Shown: one piece after another, positions 25,296-34,450 of the stretch | Layout of the letters: every line of letters starts with the position of its first letter | Position numbering within the stretch: position 1 is the first letter of the stretch | Assembly: GCF_900115265.1 (NCBI RefSeq) | Contig: NZ_FOVU01000011.1 | Location: 1-64,000, forward strand | Origin: Bradyrhizobium sp. Ghvi | GTDB lineage: Bacteria; Pseudomonadota; Alphaproteobacteria; Rhizobiales; Xanthobacteraceae | DNA length: 64,000 nt | Direction: 5' to 3' | Notes under the pieces: generated by a model | The model's database searches: none | The model's input: only the letters and a program-made list of their open reading frames with translations | Told to the model about the DNA's origin: nothing | Translations under genes and position numbers: made by a program

Positions 25296-28172
25296 TTAAG
25301 AAGCCTGCTTGAGCCGCTCCATCGCCTCGAGCAGCTTGGCCTTGCGGGCCTGCGCCGCCTCACGCTTTTCGCGCTCCTCCTCGACGACCTCTTCGGCCGC
25401 GTTGGCGACGAATTTCTCGTTCGCCAACTTCGACTCGGCACGCTTGATGTCGGCCTCTGCCTTCGCGATCTCCTTTTCGAGACGCGCGCGCTCGGTGGCA
25501 ACGTCGATCACGCCCTTGAGCGGCAGCGCAGCCACCTCGCCGCGGACGAGGAGCTGGACTGCGCCATCAGGCGCACGATCGGCGAACGAGATCTCGGACA
25601 GACGCGCCATGCGCTTGATGACGTCGGCCCAGCGCGGCGCACGTTCCTTGGTCTCGGCCGAGACGCCCGCGAGCACCAGTGCCGTCAGCGTTGCCGGCGG
25701 GATGTTCATCTCGGCGCGCACCGAGCGGATTTGCGTGACGAGGTCGATCACCCAGCCGATCTCGGCTTCCGCCTTGGGATCGGTGAAATCGGCATGGTCG
25801 AAAATCGGCATCACGAACACCGGCGAGACCAGCGGATCGGTTGGTCCTGCCGCGGCGGCCAGCATCGCGAGCTGCTCCGCGGTTGGCCCAGCCGGCTTCA
25901 GCGGCCATGGCGCCAGTGCGAGCAGGCCCTCGCGCTTGGCGGTCACCTCCCACAGTTCCTCCGTGATGAAGGGCATGAAGGGGTGCAGCAGCTTCAGGAT
26001 CTCGTCGCGCGCCCAGGCCACCATGGCGCGGGTCTCGTCCTTGGCCGGACCGTCCGGCCCAACCAGCACGGGCTTGGCGAGCTCGACATACCAGTCGCAG
26101 TAGACGTTCCAGACGAAGCGGTAGATCGCGCCGGCCGCGTCGTTGAAGCGATAGGCTTCGATCGCCTCCGTCACCTCACGCGTGGTGTGCGCGGTCTCAT
26201 GCGCGATCCAGCGGCTCAGGGTCTCCTTGGCCTTCGCCGGTTCAAAACCATCAGGCACGATGCACTGGTTCATCTCCGCGAAGCGGCAGGCGTTCCAGAG
26301 CTTGGTCGCGAAATTGCGGTAGCCCTCGACGCGGCTCGTGGCGAGCTTGATGTCACGCCCCTGCGCCGCCATCGCGGCCAGCGTGAAGCGCAGCGCGTCC
26401 GCACCATATTCATCGATCAGGTGCAAGGGGTCGATGACGTTGCCCTTCGACTTCGACATCTTGGCGCCCTTCTCGTCTCGGACGAGGGCGTGGATGTAGA
26501 CGGTCGAGAACGGCACCTCCTTCATGAAGTGCAGGCCCATCATCATCATGCGGGCGACCCAGAAGAAGATGATGTCGAAGCCGGTGACCAGCGCGTTGGT
26601 CGGGTAATAGCGCTGCACCTCGGGCGTGTCTTCGGGCCAGCCGAGCGTCGAGAACGGCCACAGCGCCGAAGAGAACCAGGTGTCGAGCACATCTTCATCG
26701 CGCGTGATGAAGCCTTCGCGCTTGTTGCGGTCGAGCGCCATTTCGCGACCCTGCTCGGCCGTGATGACTTCCTGCTCGACGTAATAGCCGAGGGCGTGGC
26801 TGATCGCCTCCTCCTCGGTTTCTGCGACGAACACCTTGCCGTCCGGGCCGTACCAAGCCGGGATTTGATGGCCCCACCAGAGCTGGCGTGAGATGCACCA
26901 GGGCTGGATGTTTTCCATCCACTCGAAATAGGTCTTTTCCCAGTTCTTCGGCACGAAGGTGGTTTCGCCCGAGCGCACCGCCGCAATTGCGGGCTTTGCG
27001 AGGGTCTTGGCGTCGACGTACCACTGGTCGGTCAGGTACGGCTCGATCACGCTGTTCGAGCGATCGCCGTGCGGCACCATATGGGTGTGCGGCTCGATGC
27101 GCTCGACGAAGCCGAACGATTCCAGCCGCTCGACGATGCGCTTGCGCGCGGCAAAGCGATCGACTTTGTGAAACTCCTCGGCGAATTGCGAGGCGCCTTC
27201 CGGCAGGCCGTGCAGATAGTCCTCGTTATCGACGAGGTCGAGGCAACCTTCCCTGTCGAGCACGCTGATCCGGCGCAGGCCGTGGCGATTGCCGACCTCG
27301 AAATCGTTGAAGTCGTGTGCCGGCGTCACCTTGACCGCGCCCGAGCCCTTCTCCGGATCGGAATATTCGTCGGCGACGATCCTGATCTTGCGGCCGACCA
27401 GCGGCAGGACGACGTTCTTGCCGACCAGCTTCTGATAGCGCTCGTCCTCTGGATGCACGGCCACGCCGGTATCGCCGAGCATGGTCTCCGGACGCGTCGT
27501 GGCGACGACGATGAAGGTCGAACGATCTTCAGGGTTGAACGTCTTGCCCTCGATCGGATAGCGCAAATACCAGAGGTGGCCCTTCACCTCGGTCTGCTGC
27601 ACTTCGAGGTCGGAGATCGCGGTGAGCAGCTTGGTGTCCCAATTCACCAGCCGCTTGTCCTTGTAGATCAGGCCGTCGCGATGCAGCTCGACGAACACCT
27701 TGACCACGGCCTTCGACAGACCCTCGTCCATGGTGAAGCGCTCGCGCGACCAGTCGCAGGAGGCGCCGAGACGTTTGAGCTGGTTGATGATGGTGTCGCC
27801 GCTCTCGGCCTTCCACTGCCAGACCCGCTCCAGAAACTTCTCGCGGCCCATCTCGCGGCGGCCGGGCTGCTGACGCTCCATCAGCTGCCGCTCGACCACC
27901 ATCTGGGTAGCGATGCCGGCATGATCGGTGCCGGGCTGCCACAGCACGTCCCGACCGCGCATGCGCTCGAAGCGGCACAGGATGTCCTGCAGCGTGTTGT
28001 TGAGAGCGTGGCCCATGTGCAGCGAGCCCGTCACATTCGGCGGCGGGATCACGATGGTAAAGGGCACTGCGTCACGGCGGTCTGGACGGCCGGCCTTGAA
28101 GGCAAGGCTGTCCTCCCACACGACGGACATGCGGGCTTCGATATCGGCGGGCTGGTAGTTTTTCTCGATCAT
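25296..28172 (-). CDS. valS: valyl-tRNA synthetase
   Basis: A 958-residue class I synthetase charging tRNA-Val. The HIGH signature appears as PPNVTGSLHMGHALN and the KMSKS loop as GAKMSKSKGN. The editing domain (VVATTRPETMLGDTGVAVHP), anticodon-binding domain and C-terminal coiled coil (ERARLEKEIAKAEADIKRAE onward) are all present. Length is normal. It faces the glycosylase gene across the 78-bp repeat. Confidence 0.98.
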   Translation of the reverse strand: MIEKNYQPADIEARMSVVWEDSLAFKAGRPDRRDAVPFTIVIPPPNVTGSLHMGHALNNTLQDILCRFERMRGRDVLWQPGTDHAGIATQMVVERQLMERQQPGRREMGREKFLERVWQWKAESGDTIINQLKRLGASCDWSRERFTMDEGLSKAVVKVFVELHRDGLIYKDKRLVNWDTKLLTAISDLEVQQTEVKGHLWYLRYPIEGKTFNPEDRSTFIVVATTRPETMLGDTGVAVHPEDERYQKLVGKNVVLPLVGRKIRIVADEYSDPEKGSGAVKVTPAHDFNDFEVGNRHGLRRISVLDREGCLDLVDNEDYLHGLPEGASQFAEEFHKVDRFAARKRIVERLESFGFVERIEPHTHMVPHGDRSNSVIEPYLTDQWYVDAKTLAKPAIAAVRSGETTFVPKNWEKTYFEWMENIQPWCISRQLWWGHQIPAWYGPDGKVFVAETEEEAISHALGYYVEQEVITAEQGREMALDRNKREGFITRDEDVLDTWFSSALWPFSTLGWPEDTPEVQRYYPTNALVTGFDIIFFWVARMMMMGLHFMKEVPFSTVYIHALVRDEKGAKMSKSKGNVIDPLHLIDEYGADALRFTLAAMAAQGRDIKLATSRVEGYRNFATKLWNACRFAEMNQCIVPDGFEPAKAKETLSRWIAHETAHTTREVTEAIEAYRFNDAAGAIYRFVWNVYCDWYVELAKPVLVGPDGPAKDETRAMVAWARDEILKLLHPFMPFITEELWEVTAKREGLLALAPWPLKPAGPTAEQLAMLAAAAGPTDPLVSPVFVMPIFDHADFTDPKAEAEIGWVIDLVTQIRSVRAEMNIPPATLTALVLAGVSAETKERAPRWADVIKRMARLSEISFADRAPDGAVQLLVRGEVAALPLKGVIDVATERARLEKEIAKAEADIKRAESKLANEKFVANAAEEVVEEEREKREAAQARKAKLLEAMERLKQAS

Positions 28173-28301
28173 GGGGCTGCTAGAAAGCCGCGCGCGGGGT
28201 TCAAGTCAACGGAAAGCTCAGCGGCAAAAGAGCCTTCCGGCCCGACCGGCAGGTCAAATATGACACGGGAGCAGGGCTTTATCGGGGCTGCAGCGTCTGG
28301 A

Positions 28302-29057
28302 TTACCGGCCGCCGCGCGAAACTCGCTCGATTTCGGCCTTGACGATGCGTTCAACGAGGCCCGGCAAATTGTCGTCGAGCCAGGATTTCAGCATTGGACG
28401 CAGCATTTCCTTAACCAGATCCTCCAGCGTCCGAGCATTGCTGCTGAGCACGGTGTGGGCCAGGGAGTTGAAGGCGGATTCGACGGCAGAGACCGTCGAT
28501 TGCGCCAGGATCGGTTGCTGCGGGGGCACTGGCGGCGCATCGAAGTCCACCGGCGCATAGGACGGCGCCGGCGTCTGACGCGGCGGCGGCGTTTCGGCGA
28601 ATTCGAGATCGTCCCGCGGTTCGACCTTGCGGAAGCTTGGCGGCGGCGGCGGCGGCTCCGGATCCATCGCCATCTCGTCGGTCAGTTCGAGGACGTCGGG
28701 CTCAGGCTCAGGTTCCGGGGCCCGCACTTCAGGCGCAGGGGTGGCCTCGTCGAGGCCCGCCAGCAGCGCGTCGATGTCATCCTGGCTGTTGGGGCCCGCA
28801 TCCGCCGCGGGCGCCGGTGGTGGCGGCGCTGGCTTTGCGGCCGGCGGCTGCGCGGGCTTTTCAGCGGCAGATTTTGCAGGCGTGACCTTGGATGGTGAAA
28901 CGTCGGCCACCGCCTGCGGCTTTGGTGCGGCGGGCGCCGGCGCGGGCTTGGCGGCCTCTGTCGGCGGCGGCTTGGCCTCGTCGTCGGCAATGATGCGCCG
29001 GATCGAGGCCAGAATCTCCTCCATGGAGGGTTCTGTGACCTTTGCAGGCTGCGTCAT
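28302..29057 (-). CDS. popZ: polar organizing protein PopZ (DUF2497)
   Basis: A 251-residue protein: a short N-terminal helix binding partners (EPSMEEILASIRRIIADDE), a long disordered middle rich in Pro, Ala and Glu (about residues 28-165), and a C-terminal helical oligomerisation region (LEDLVKEMLRPMLKSWLDDN, then LPGLVERIVKAEIERVSR). PopZ forms polar condensates that anchor the ParB/centromere complex and cell-cycle regulators. The start at 29057 (MTQPAKV) is preferred because GGAG lies seven bases before it. It sits 129 bases upstream of valS on the same strand. Confidence 0.92.
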   Translation of the reverse strand: MTQPAKVTEPSMEEILASIRRIIADDEAKPPPTEAAKPAPAPAAPKPQAVADVSPSKVTPAKSAAEKPAQPPAAKPAPPPPAPAADAGPNSQDDIDALLAGLDEATPAPEVRAPEPEPEPDVLELTDEMAMDPEPPPPPPSFRKVEPRDDLEFAETPPPRQTPAPSYAPVDFDAPPVPPQQPILAQSTVSAVESAFNSLAHTVLSSNARTLEDLVKEMLRPMLKSWLDDNLPGLVERIVKAEIERVSRGGR

Positions 29058-29360
29058 CTCCGACTCCACATCATCAACGCCCTCGCATGCGTTGTTTTAC
29101 ACCAAGCACGACAGGATTGGCCGGTTCCGGATGTGCGCTTCGAGATTTTCGTCGCGACAGCCAGACTTGTCCCCAGATCACAGCTCTACGTGAGGCGGTG
29201 CGCCCCTGCCCCGTCACTCGAGCATTACGCATGCAACATCGAAAGCGGAGCGAATCGACCCGCAGCTTCTTGGCAAGGCTATGTCAGGGATTTTGACGAT
29301 TGCAAGCAAAGCCCCGGTCGGCTTCTGCAGTTTGCGAGGCCGACCGGAGAATTACGGCAA

Positions 29361-30770
29361 TCAGCGTCCGTCAGGCGTACGCACGCCGGCCCAGCTGTCG
29401 CGGACCTGCTGGTAGTGCACGCTGGGATCGTAGACGGTGGTGTTGAGGCCCAGCACCTGCGGTGCGAGACGACCGACCGCGTTCAGCACGGAATAGGATG
29501 CCACGACTCGGTCGTGCTGTGCAGTGACGAGCGCGACGCGCGCGTTGACCAGCGCCTGCTGAGCGTTGAGCACGTCGAGCGTGGTGCGCTGACCGGCCTT
29601 GGCCTCTTCGCGCACGCCGTTCAGCGCGATCTCGGAAGCCGTCACCTGGGCCTGCGCGGACTGCACCTGAGCCTTGCCGGCTTCCAGCTGGCCCCATGCC
29701 TGCACGACGTTGGCACGAGTCTGATCGCGGGTGGTTTCGAGATTGAGGCGCTGCTGCGCCAAGTTCTCCTTGGACTGGCGGATCAGCGCATATTCAGCGC
29801 CGCCCTGAAAGATCGGCACGGAAGCCGTCGCGATCGCGGAAGCGCTATTGCTTCGGAAAACCGTCAGCTGCTGCTGATAGGCCGTAGTCACACCAGCCTG
29901 GACCGTGACCGTCGGCAACAGTGCGCCCTCGTTGATCTTGACCTGGAGATAGTTGACGTCGATGCCGTACATCGCGGCCGTAACGTTCGGGTTCTCCACG
30001 AGGCTGAGATTGACCGCGGAGGCGATCGAACCGGGTAGGAAGCGATCGACCGGCGAGCCCGGGGCAAGGTTCGACGGTTCATTCCCGATGATCCGGCGGA
30101 AGTTCGCGCGCGTCGTCGTCAGATTCGATTCGGCGGTCAGGGCCTGGGTTCTGCCCGCGGCCAACTGTGCTTCGGATTGCGCCACGTCCGTGCGCGTGAC
30201 CTCGCCGACGTTGAAACGATCGCGCGTCTGCTTCAGCGTTTGCTCGAGCACGCGCACGTTGCTGCGCTGAACTTCGAGCGTTGCCGCATCACGCAGATAG
30301 TCCATGTAGGCCGTCGCGGCTTGCAGCAGAACGGTCTGCTCAAGTACGCGCAGCGCCTCGCGCGCTCCGGAGACCTGGCTCTCCGCGGCACGGGTCCTGT
30401 TGGCGGTCTGATTGCCGTTATAGAGCGTCTGATTGACGGTCAGACTGGCGCTGTTGGGCTGAAGGGGCGGGTCACTATGGATCGCCAAGCCCTTCTGAGT
30501 CTGTTGGATATCCTGATACTGATATCCGGTGCTGAGGCTCAAATTGACCTTGGGGCGATAGCCCGACAGGGCCTGCGGCACGTTCTCGTCGGTGGACCGC
30601 ACTTGGGCACGCTGCGCGTTGAGCTGCGGATTGTTCTGATAGGCGCGCACCAGCGCAGCCTCGATCGTATCCGCCAAGGCGGGCGTCGGCCCGGCAAGCG
30701 CCAGCAACAGGACCGAAACCGCTGCTCCGGTGAAGAGCTTCACCCCATGCATCCCTAAAATTCCGTTCAT
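29361..30770 (-). CDS. TolC-family outer-membrane channel protein
   Basis: A 469-residue protein with a signal peptide (hydrophobic stretch at about residues 10-35, cleavage near ALA) and two repeats of the long alpha-hairpin plus beta-strand unit typical of TolC (AALVRAYQNNPQLNAQRAQV; VNYLQVKINEGALLPTVTVQ). It lacks a lipobox, unlike the NodT-type channel at 42150-43592. It probably serves type I secretion or efflux pumps. It stands downstream of the methyltransferase-like gene on the same strand with about 190 bases between. Confidence 0.9.
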   Translation of the reverse strand: MNGILGMHGVKLFTGAAVSVLLLALAGPTPALADTIEAALVRAYQNNPQLNAQRAQVRSTDENVPQALSGYRPKVNLSLSTGYQYQDIQQTQKGLAIHSDPPLQPNSASLTVNQTLYNGNQTANRTRAAESQVSGAREALRVLEQTVLLQAATAYMDYLRDAATLEVQRSNVRVLEQTLKQTRDRFNVGEVTRTDVAQSEAQLAAGRTQALTAESNLTTTRANFRRIIGNEPSNLAPGSPVDRFLPGSIASAVNLSLVENPNVTAAMYGIDVNYLQVKINEGALLPTVTVQAGVTTAYQQQLTVFRSNSASAIATASVPIFQGGAEYALIRQSKENLAQQRLNLETTRDQTRANVVQAWGQLEAGKAQVQSAQAQVTASEIALNGVREEAKAGQRTTLDVLNAQQALVNARVALVTAQHDRVVASYSVLNAVGRLAPQVLGLNTTVYDPSVHYQQVRDSWAGVRTPDGR

Positions 30771-30957
30771 TCTCACGCCAAGCTCGTGCCCGCGAACCTG
30801 GTTACCGTATCCGAGTGGAGTCGTTGCCCCGCAGCAACATAGGACGCGGCCGAGCGCGACGGAACCACCTCAGGGTAGTTCTCAGCGGAAACTCTTCACG
30901 TGCAGCATCCCGGCCACACTTCTGATTCAGAACGGGATTTTAACGGGGTTTCGGCGG

Positions 30958-31620
30958 TCAGAAGACGAACGCAGCGGCCCTTTCCAAGCCGGGAAGAACC
31001 GGGGCTGCCGCATCGAACAAGGGCCGATAGCCGAATTCGCCGTGGGAACGGGTCACAATCATGGCCCGCGGCGGGCGGGATTCGGCCGAGACGCCCACCA
31101 GGCGTCCGCCTTCCCTGAGCTGGCCAAACAGACCTTCCGGCGCCACCTCGGTGGCTCCGTTGAGGACGATCACGTCATAGGGTGCGCCGGACGGGTCACC
31201 TTCGGCACAGGCCGCGGCCTTGCAGATGACATTGGTGAGCCCGAGCGCGGCGAAGGCGTCCTTCGCTTTCGCGACCAGAGCCGAATCGCTCTCAATTGCC
31301 GTGACCTGCCGTGCAAGCTTGGCGGTCAGCGCGGCGAGATAGCCAGTGGCGCAGCCGACGACCAGCACGTTGTCGTCCTCGCCGATCTCGGCGGCCTGGA
31401 GCAGCTTGCCGCTCAGCTGCGGCTTGATCAGGAAGCGTTTGGCGCCGCCTTCGCTCACGTCGAGATCGAGGTCGAGATAGGCTAGCGCCTGCCGGCTGGC
31501 CGGCACGAAGGCCTCGCGCGGAACCGTGAGCATGGCATCGAGAATGCGGCGATCGGTGACGTCATTGGTGCGCACCTGGCCATCGACCATCTTTTGGCGC
31601 GCGGTCGAGAAACCGGACAT
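30958..31620 (-). CDS. protein-L-isoaspartate O-methyltransferase-like protein
   Basis: A 220-residue SAM-dependent methyltransferase of the PCMT family. The start FSTARQKMVDGQVRTNDVTD is typical of the rhizobial version, and the SAM motif is VLVVGCATGYLAALTAKLA, where Cys replaces the usual Gly. Post-motifs LTNVICKAAACAEG and YDVIVLNGATEVAPE follow. Classic Pcm repairs isoaspartate; this divergent branch often lies next to tolC and its substrate is not established. The start at 31620 is chosen to give the conserved N-terminus. Confidence 0.82.
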   Translation of the reverse strand: MSGFSTARQKMVDGQVRTNDVTDRRILDAMLTVPREAFVPASRQALAYLDLDLDVSEGGAKRFLIKPQLSGKLLQAAEIGEDDNVLVVGCATGYLAALTAKLARQVTAIESDSALVAKAKDAFAALGLTNVICKAAACAEGDPSGAPYDVIVLNGATEVAPEGLFGQLREGGRLVGVSAESRPPRAMIVTRSHGEFGYRPLFDAAAPVLPGLERAAAFVF

Positions 31621-31757
31621 TTGCGGATCCTGCATGGCGGGCGATGCCGCGGAGATGAGTTGGCGGCATCTTTGGAACAGGCTCCGCTAAAACGCAACAC
31701 GTCCGTTCGCCCGACATCCAATGGCGATGCCAATGCGAAAATCGGAGCTGAGATAGC

Positions 31758-31937
31758 TTATTCGATCGTAACGGCAAGGCGCCCGATCAGGGCCGCCACC
31801 TCATCCAGCCGCGCCGAATCGGGGGCCTCGACCGCACGAGCAAGACAGGCGAGGCACTCATCATCGCTCAATTCAGGAATATCCGCCGGCAGAATCGAAG
31901 GGGCCTGCAGGGCGCGGTCGATCTGGATGTCGGCCAT
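31758..31937 (-). CDS. 59-residue hypothetical protein
   Basis: A short ATG-to-TAA frame with GC-rich third positions and GGAG nine bases before the ATG. The protein is acidic and helical-looking: PADIPELSDDECLACLARAV, then RLDEVAALIGRL. A Cys-x-x-Cys pair is present. No membrane segment or signal is seen. It lies upstream of the methyltransferase gene on the same strand and downstream of tRNA-Asn. Function unknown. Confidence 0.6.
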   Translation of the reverse strand: MADIQIDRALQAPSILPADIPELSDDECLACLARAVEAPDSARLDEVAALIGRLAVTIE

Positions 31938-32132
31938 GGGAATCAGCTCCGTAAGAGTCCGGCCCCGCCAAGCTCAATTTGAAATAAGTCGATTTGGTGC
32001 CCTGCCGCACACGTCCACTTGAACGCGATTCTGGGCTCGATGTAGGCCGCAGCGACCTTTGAGAGATCGACCAAGCGACCTCTCGCGCCGGATCAACGGA
32101 CGCTCGCAAATCTTTGAATACAAGGCGAAATT

Positions 32133-32207
32133 TGGCTCCCCGGGCTGGATTCGAACCAGCGACCATCCGATTAACAGTCGGATGCTCTACCGCTGAGCTA
32201 CCGAGGA
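32133..32207 (-). tRNA. tRNA-Asn (anticodon GTT)
   Basis: Read on the minus strand, a complete cloverleaf: acceptor TCCTCGG paired with CCGGGGA, D-arm with GCTCAGC-GGT-AGAGC, anticodon loop CTGTTAA (anticodon complement at 32173-32175), T-arm GTTCGAATC, and an encoded CCA at 32133-32135. Length 75 bases with CCA. Confidence 0.97.
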
Positions 32208-32290
32208 AAAGGCGAACCAGTCGTCCGCGCGCGGCTGCGTATAACAAAGCCGGTTGCGCTTGCAAAGGACGAATTCGCCATCATTCGCAA

Positions 32291-32320
32291 AGGAAAAAGG
32301 AAGGGGCTTATCCCGCCCCT
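32291..32320 (-). terminator. intrinsic-type terminator on the minus strand
   Basis: On the minus strand AGGGGC (32320-32315) and GCCCCT (32307-32302) form a GC-rich stem, followed directly by the T-rich run TCCTTTTTCC. It lies downstream of the Cys-containing secreted protein gene and upstream of tRNA-Asn, so it probably ends the former transcript. Confidence 0.5.
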
Positions 32321-32475
32321 CCTCAGGCCGAGGTCAGGCCGCGTCACTCGGTGATGAAGACCCGCTGGATCAGCGCCGATCAACAGCTTATCCGCAGCAT
32401 ATCCACAACCGATGCACTGCAATTTGCGTCAGTGCCGCAAAGTGCTTGCTGCGCACAAATGCACACGGCGGTAGC

Positions 32476-32739
32476 TCAGCCGCTGGCCCGGTCGAACACG
32501 ATGCGACAAGCCTCGCTCGTACTTGAGCGGTTACGGCTCAGGCAGGCCGTTATGGCCCGGACATTGGGGATTTCGCCGGCACAAAGACGATCGACGTCAG
32601 GGGTACAGCCTCGCCTCTGCTCCGGCGTGCCCTTCTGCGCCTCGGCGGCGCCGGCAAACAGGGTCAGAAACAGCCCGACCGTCCAGGCGCGACGCGCCCG
32701 GCTTCTCACAGCCGCAAACCGCAAGAACCTCGCCTTCAT
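32476..32739 (-). CDS. small secreted Cys-containing protein
   Basis: An 87-residue protein with a long basic N-region and a hydrophobic core (VGLFLTLFAGAAEA) ending in a plausible signal-peptidase site. The mature part has four-residue landmarks RRGCTPDVDRLCAG, ITACLSRNR and SEACRI, that is four cysteines likely to form disulfides. Such short Cys-rich periplasmic proteins are common in Bradyrhizobium but have no known function. The ATG at 32739 has no rival. Confidence 0.7.
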   Translation of the reverse strand: MKARFLRFAAVRSRARRAWTVGLFLTLFAGAAEAQKGTPEQRRGCTPDVDRLCAGEIPNVRAITACLSRNRSSTSEACRIVFDRASG

Positions 32740-32992
32740 GACCGGTCTCCTGTCTGCCCGCTGCCGGCCTGCATCGGCCGGTGCGCAAAGAGGTAGGAGG
32801 AATAATTTGCGGGAGATGTGATCTCTTTCACATTGGCGGAGGGGCCGAGGAACCTAGAGTTTCCCGGGGGATTTTCAGGAATCGCTAACCAACCGAATTC
32901 CGATCGCGCGATCGTTAAAATGCGAACGATCGGGTCAATCGGGAAACAAACCTGCTTTGCGACAGTGCGCCATCCGTGGTCCAGAGGGCGTG

Positions 32993-33187
32993 ATGAGCGA
33001 AGCCGAATTCAACTTGATGCTGGATGCCGTCCGCGACGCCATGACTTATGAAGATTTCGCGCCCGCGCCGGAGGAGGAACTCGTGCCACGCTCGTGGAGC
33101 TTCGACACGACGCCCAAAGCCGCCAATGACAATGAGGGCGCCTGGCCCCTGCTGCCCTTTCCGGACGGCTGGTACGCCGCCTGCTGA
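32993..33187 (+). CDS. 64-residue hypothetical protein
   Basis: Begins MSEAEFNLMLDAVRDAM, then an acidic stretch and a C-terminus rich in Trp, Pro and aromatic residues (GAWPLLPFPDGWYAAC). AGAGGG lies about eight bases before the ATG at 32993. No domain is recognised. It stands 75 bases before tRNA-Cys on the same strand. Confidence 0.6.
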   Translation: MSEAEFNLMLDAVRDAMTYEDFAPAPEEELVPRSWSFDTTPKAANDNEGAWPLLPFPDGWYAAC

Positions 33188-33262
33188 GGCCTCGCCGCCA
33201 CGCGCGACGGCCCGCGGGGTTGCCTAAACCGCTGATCCCCTATATTGCTCCGCCCTCGTTGA

Positions 33263-33336
33263 GGCCACGTGGCGGAGTGGTTACGCAACGGTCTGCAAAA
33301 CCGTGTACACCAGTTCAATTCTGGTCGTGGCCTCCA
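33263..33336 (+). tRNA. tRNA-Cys (anticodon GCA)
   Basis: Acceptor GGCCACG pairs with CGTGGCC. The D-arm is GGAGTGGTTA, the anticodon loop TCTGCAAA (anticodon 33295-33297), the T-arm GTTCAATTC, the discriminator T, and CCA is encoded at 33334-33336. Length 74 bases. Confidence 0.97.
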
Positions 33337-33516
33337 TCACAACTCCCTGATATTCCAAGATAAAGTCAACCGTCGCGCCCCGCCGGCGGCACGTTCTTGC
33401 GCGGATGCGGTCTCCGGGTTTTCCCGGGGATGACCGGAAACCTCCGATTCAGCTCACTTGGCATAACGTTCGCATCAGCTGGGATGCAGTCCCAACAAAC
33501 GAGCGCTGGAGAGCAC

Positions 33517-33663
33517 GTGGGCGAGATCGTCCGATTTATCCCGAAGGCCGAGCAGGAACGGGCTCGCCTCATTCGCGAAGCGCGCGCGATTTATGACAGC
33601 ATCTTCCCGCCCTCCGCCTCCGACCAGGTGCCGCAAGCGAGCGAGGAAAGCGTCAAGAATTAG
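33517..33663 (+). CDS. 48-residue hypothetical protein
   Basis: A GTG start at 33517 with GGAG five bases upstream gives a 48-residue protein. It begins GEIVRFIPKAEQERARLIRE and continues with a charged helix and a Pro/Ser/Glu-rich end. An ATG at 33484 would add 11 residues but has no ribosome site. No family is recognised; the amphipathic helix suggests a soluble partner-binding peptide. It converges with the DTW-domain gene, whose end is nine bases away. Confidence 0.5.
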   Translation: MGEIVRFIPKAEQERARLIREARAIYDSIFPPSASDQVPQASEESVKN

Positions 33664-33672
33664 CCGCGCGGG

Positions 33673-34413
33673 TCAAGCCTTCTTGCCGCGGCGGAAATCG
33701 CGACGGCGGCCTTTTGGTGCGGGCTTTGGCGCCAATTCAGGCATTTCGGCCTGAACCTCGCGATAGCGCGTCAGCATCCGTTCAAAGCTGGCGTTCAGCG
33801 TCTCGGCGATATCGGGGCGCTTCTCGAGGCCGGCCAGGACGTTCGCGGCGGCCTCGATGGTCGACAATCCGTCCTTGCGTGGCTCACGGCGCAGCTTGCC
33901 ATAGCGCGACGGATGCGCCGGGTTGAGGATGACGCGCTGGCACTTCAGCATCCAGGGATTGCGCCACCACAGCGCCTTGGCCTGGCTCCAGGTGCCGTCG
34001 AGCAGCACCACGCCTTCGAGCTTGCCGAGGATGGCGCGCTGGTTGTCCGCAACCTCGCCCTTGCGGTTGAGCGCGACGATCTCGCCCTCAACGTCGAGAT
34101 CGGCCGCGCGTGCCGAGCCGAGATAGAGCACGGCCCAATGCGAGGCATTTTCGATCGGACGTCCGAGCGCCTTGGACAAGCTCGGCCAGGACAGACCGAC
34201 ACGCACCGTCGCGTCGGAAAAGTGCTTGGCGAGCAGTCGCGCGGTGCCAAGCGCCCTGTCCTGCTCCTGCGGATGCTGGATGATCAGGAGCGACAGCTTG
34301 TTCTCGATCGGCGTGACGCTGTCGCAGATGCAGAGCGGCATCGGCTTCTGGCAGTGCGGACATTCGGAGATCGGCTCGGGCGCTGCGGCCATGGTCTGAG
34401 CTGGGTTCGACAT
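33673..34413 (-). CDS. DTW-domain tRNA-uridine aminocarboxypropyltransferase-like protein
   Basis: A 246-residue protein of the DTW family, whose characterised members (TapT, human DTWD1/2) transfer the 3-amino-3-carboxypropyl group of SAM to uridines of tRNA. Visible marks are the zinc-type cysteines in SECPHCQKPMPLCICD, the DTW-like motif LLDGTWSQAKALWWRN and LNPAHPSRYGKLRREPR. The tail is highly basic (KGRRRDFRRGKK), fitting RNA contact. The ATG at 34413 is chosen; the longer frame to 34470 runs into intergenic DNA. Confidence 0.87.
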   Translation of the reverse strand: MSNPAQTMAAAPEPISECPHCQKPMPLCICDSVTPIENKLSLLIIQHPQEQDRALGTARLLAKHFSDATVRVGLSWPSLSKALGRPIENASHWAVLYLGSARAADLDVEGEIVALNRKGEVADNQRAILGKLEGVVLLDGTWSQAKALWWRNPWMLKCQRVILNPAHPSRYGKLRREPRKDGLSTIEAAANVLAGLEKRPDIAETLNASFERMLTRYREVQAEMPELAPKPAPKGRRRDFRRGKKA

Positions 34414-34450
34414 GACCGCCGCTATACGCTTCGTATGGCGGTTCAACAAC

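Noticed and set aside
27069..28898. 609-codon open frame on the plus strand
   Set aside because: It lies antisense to valS and popZ; the opposite strand encodes unmistakable conserved proteins, and long shadows are expected at high third-position GC.
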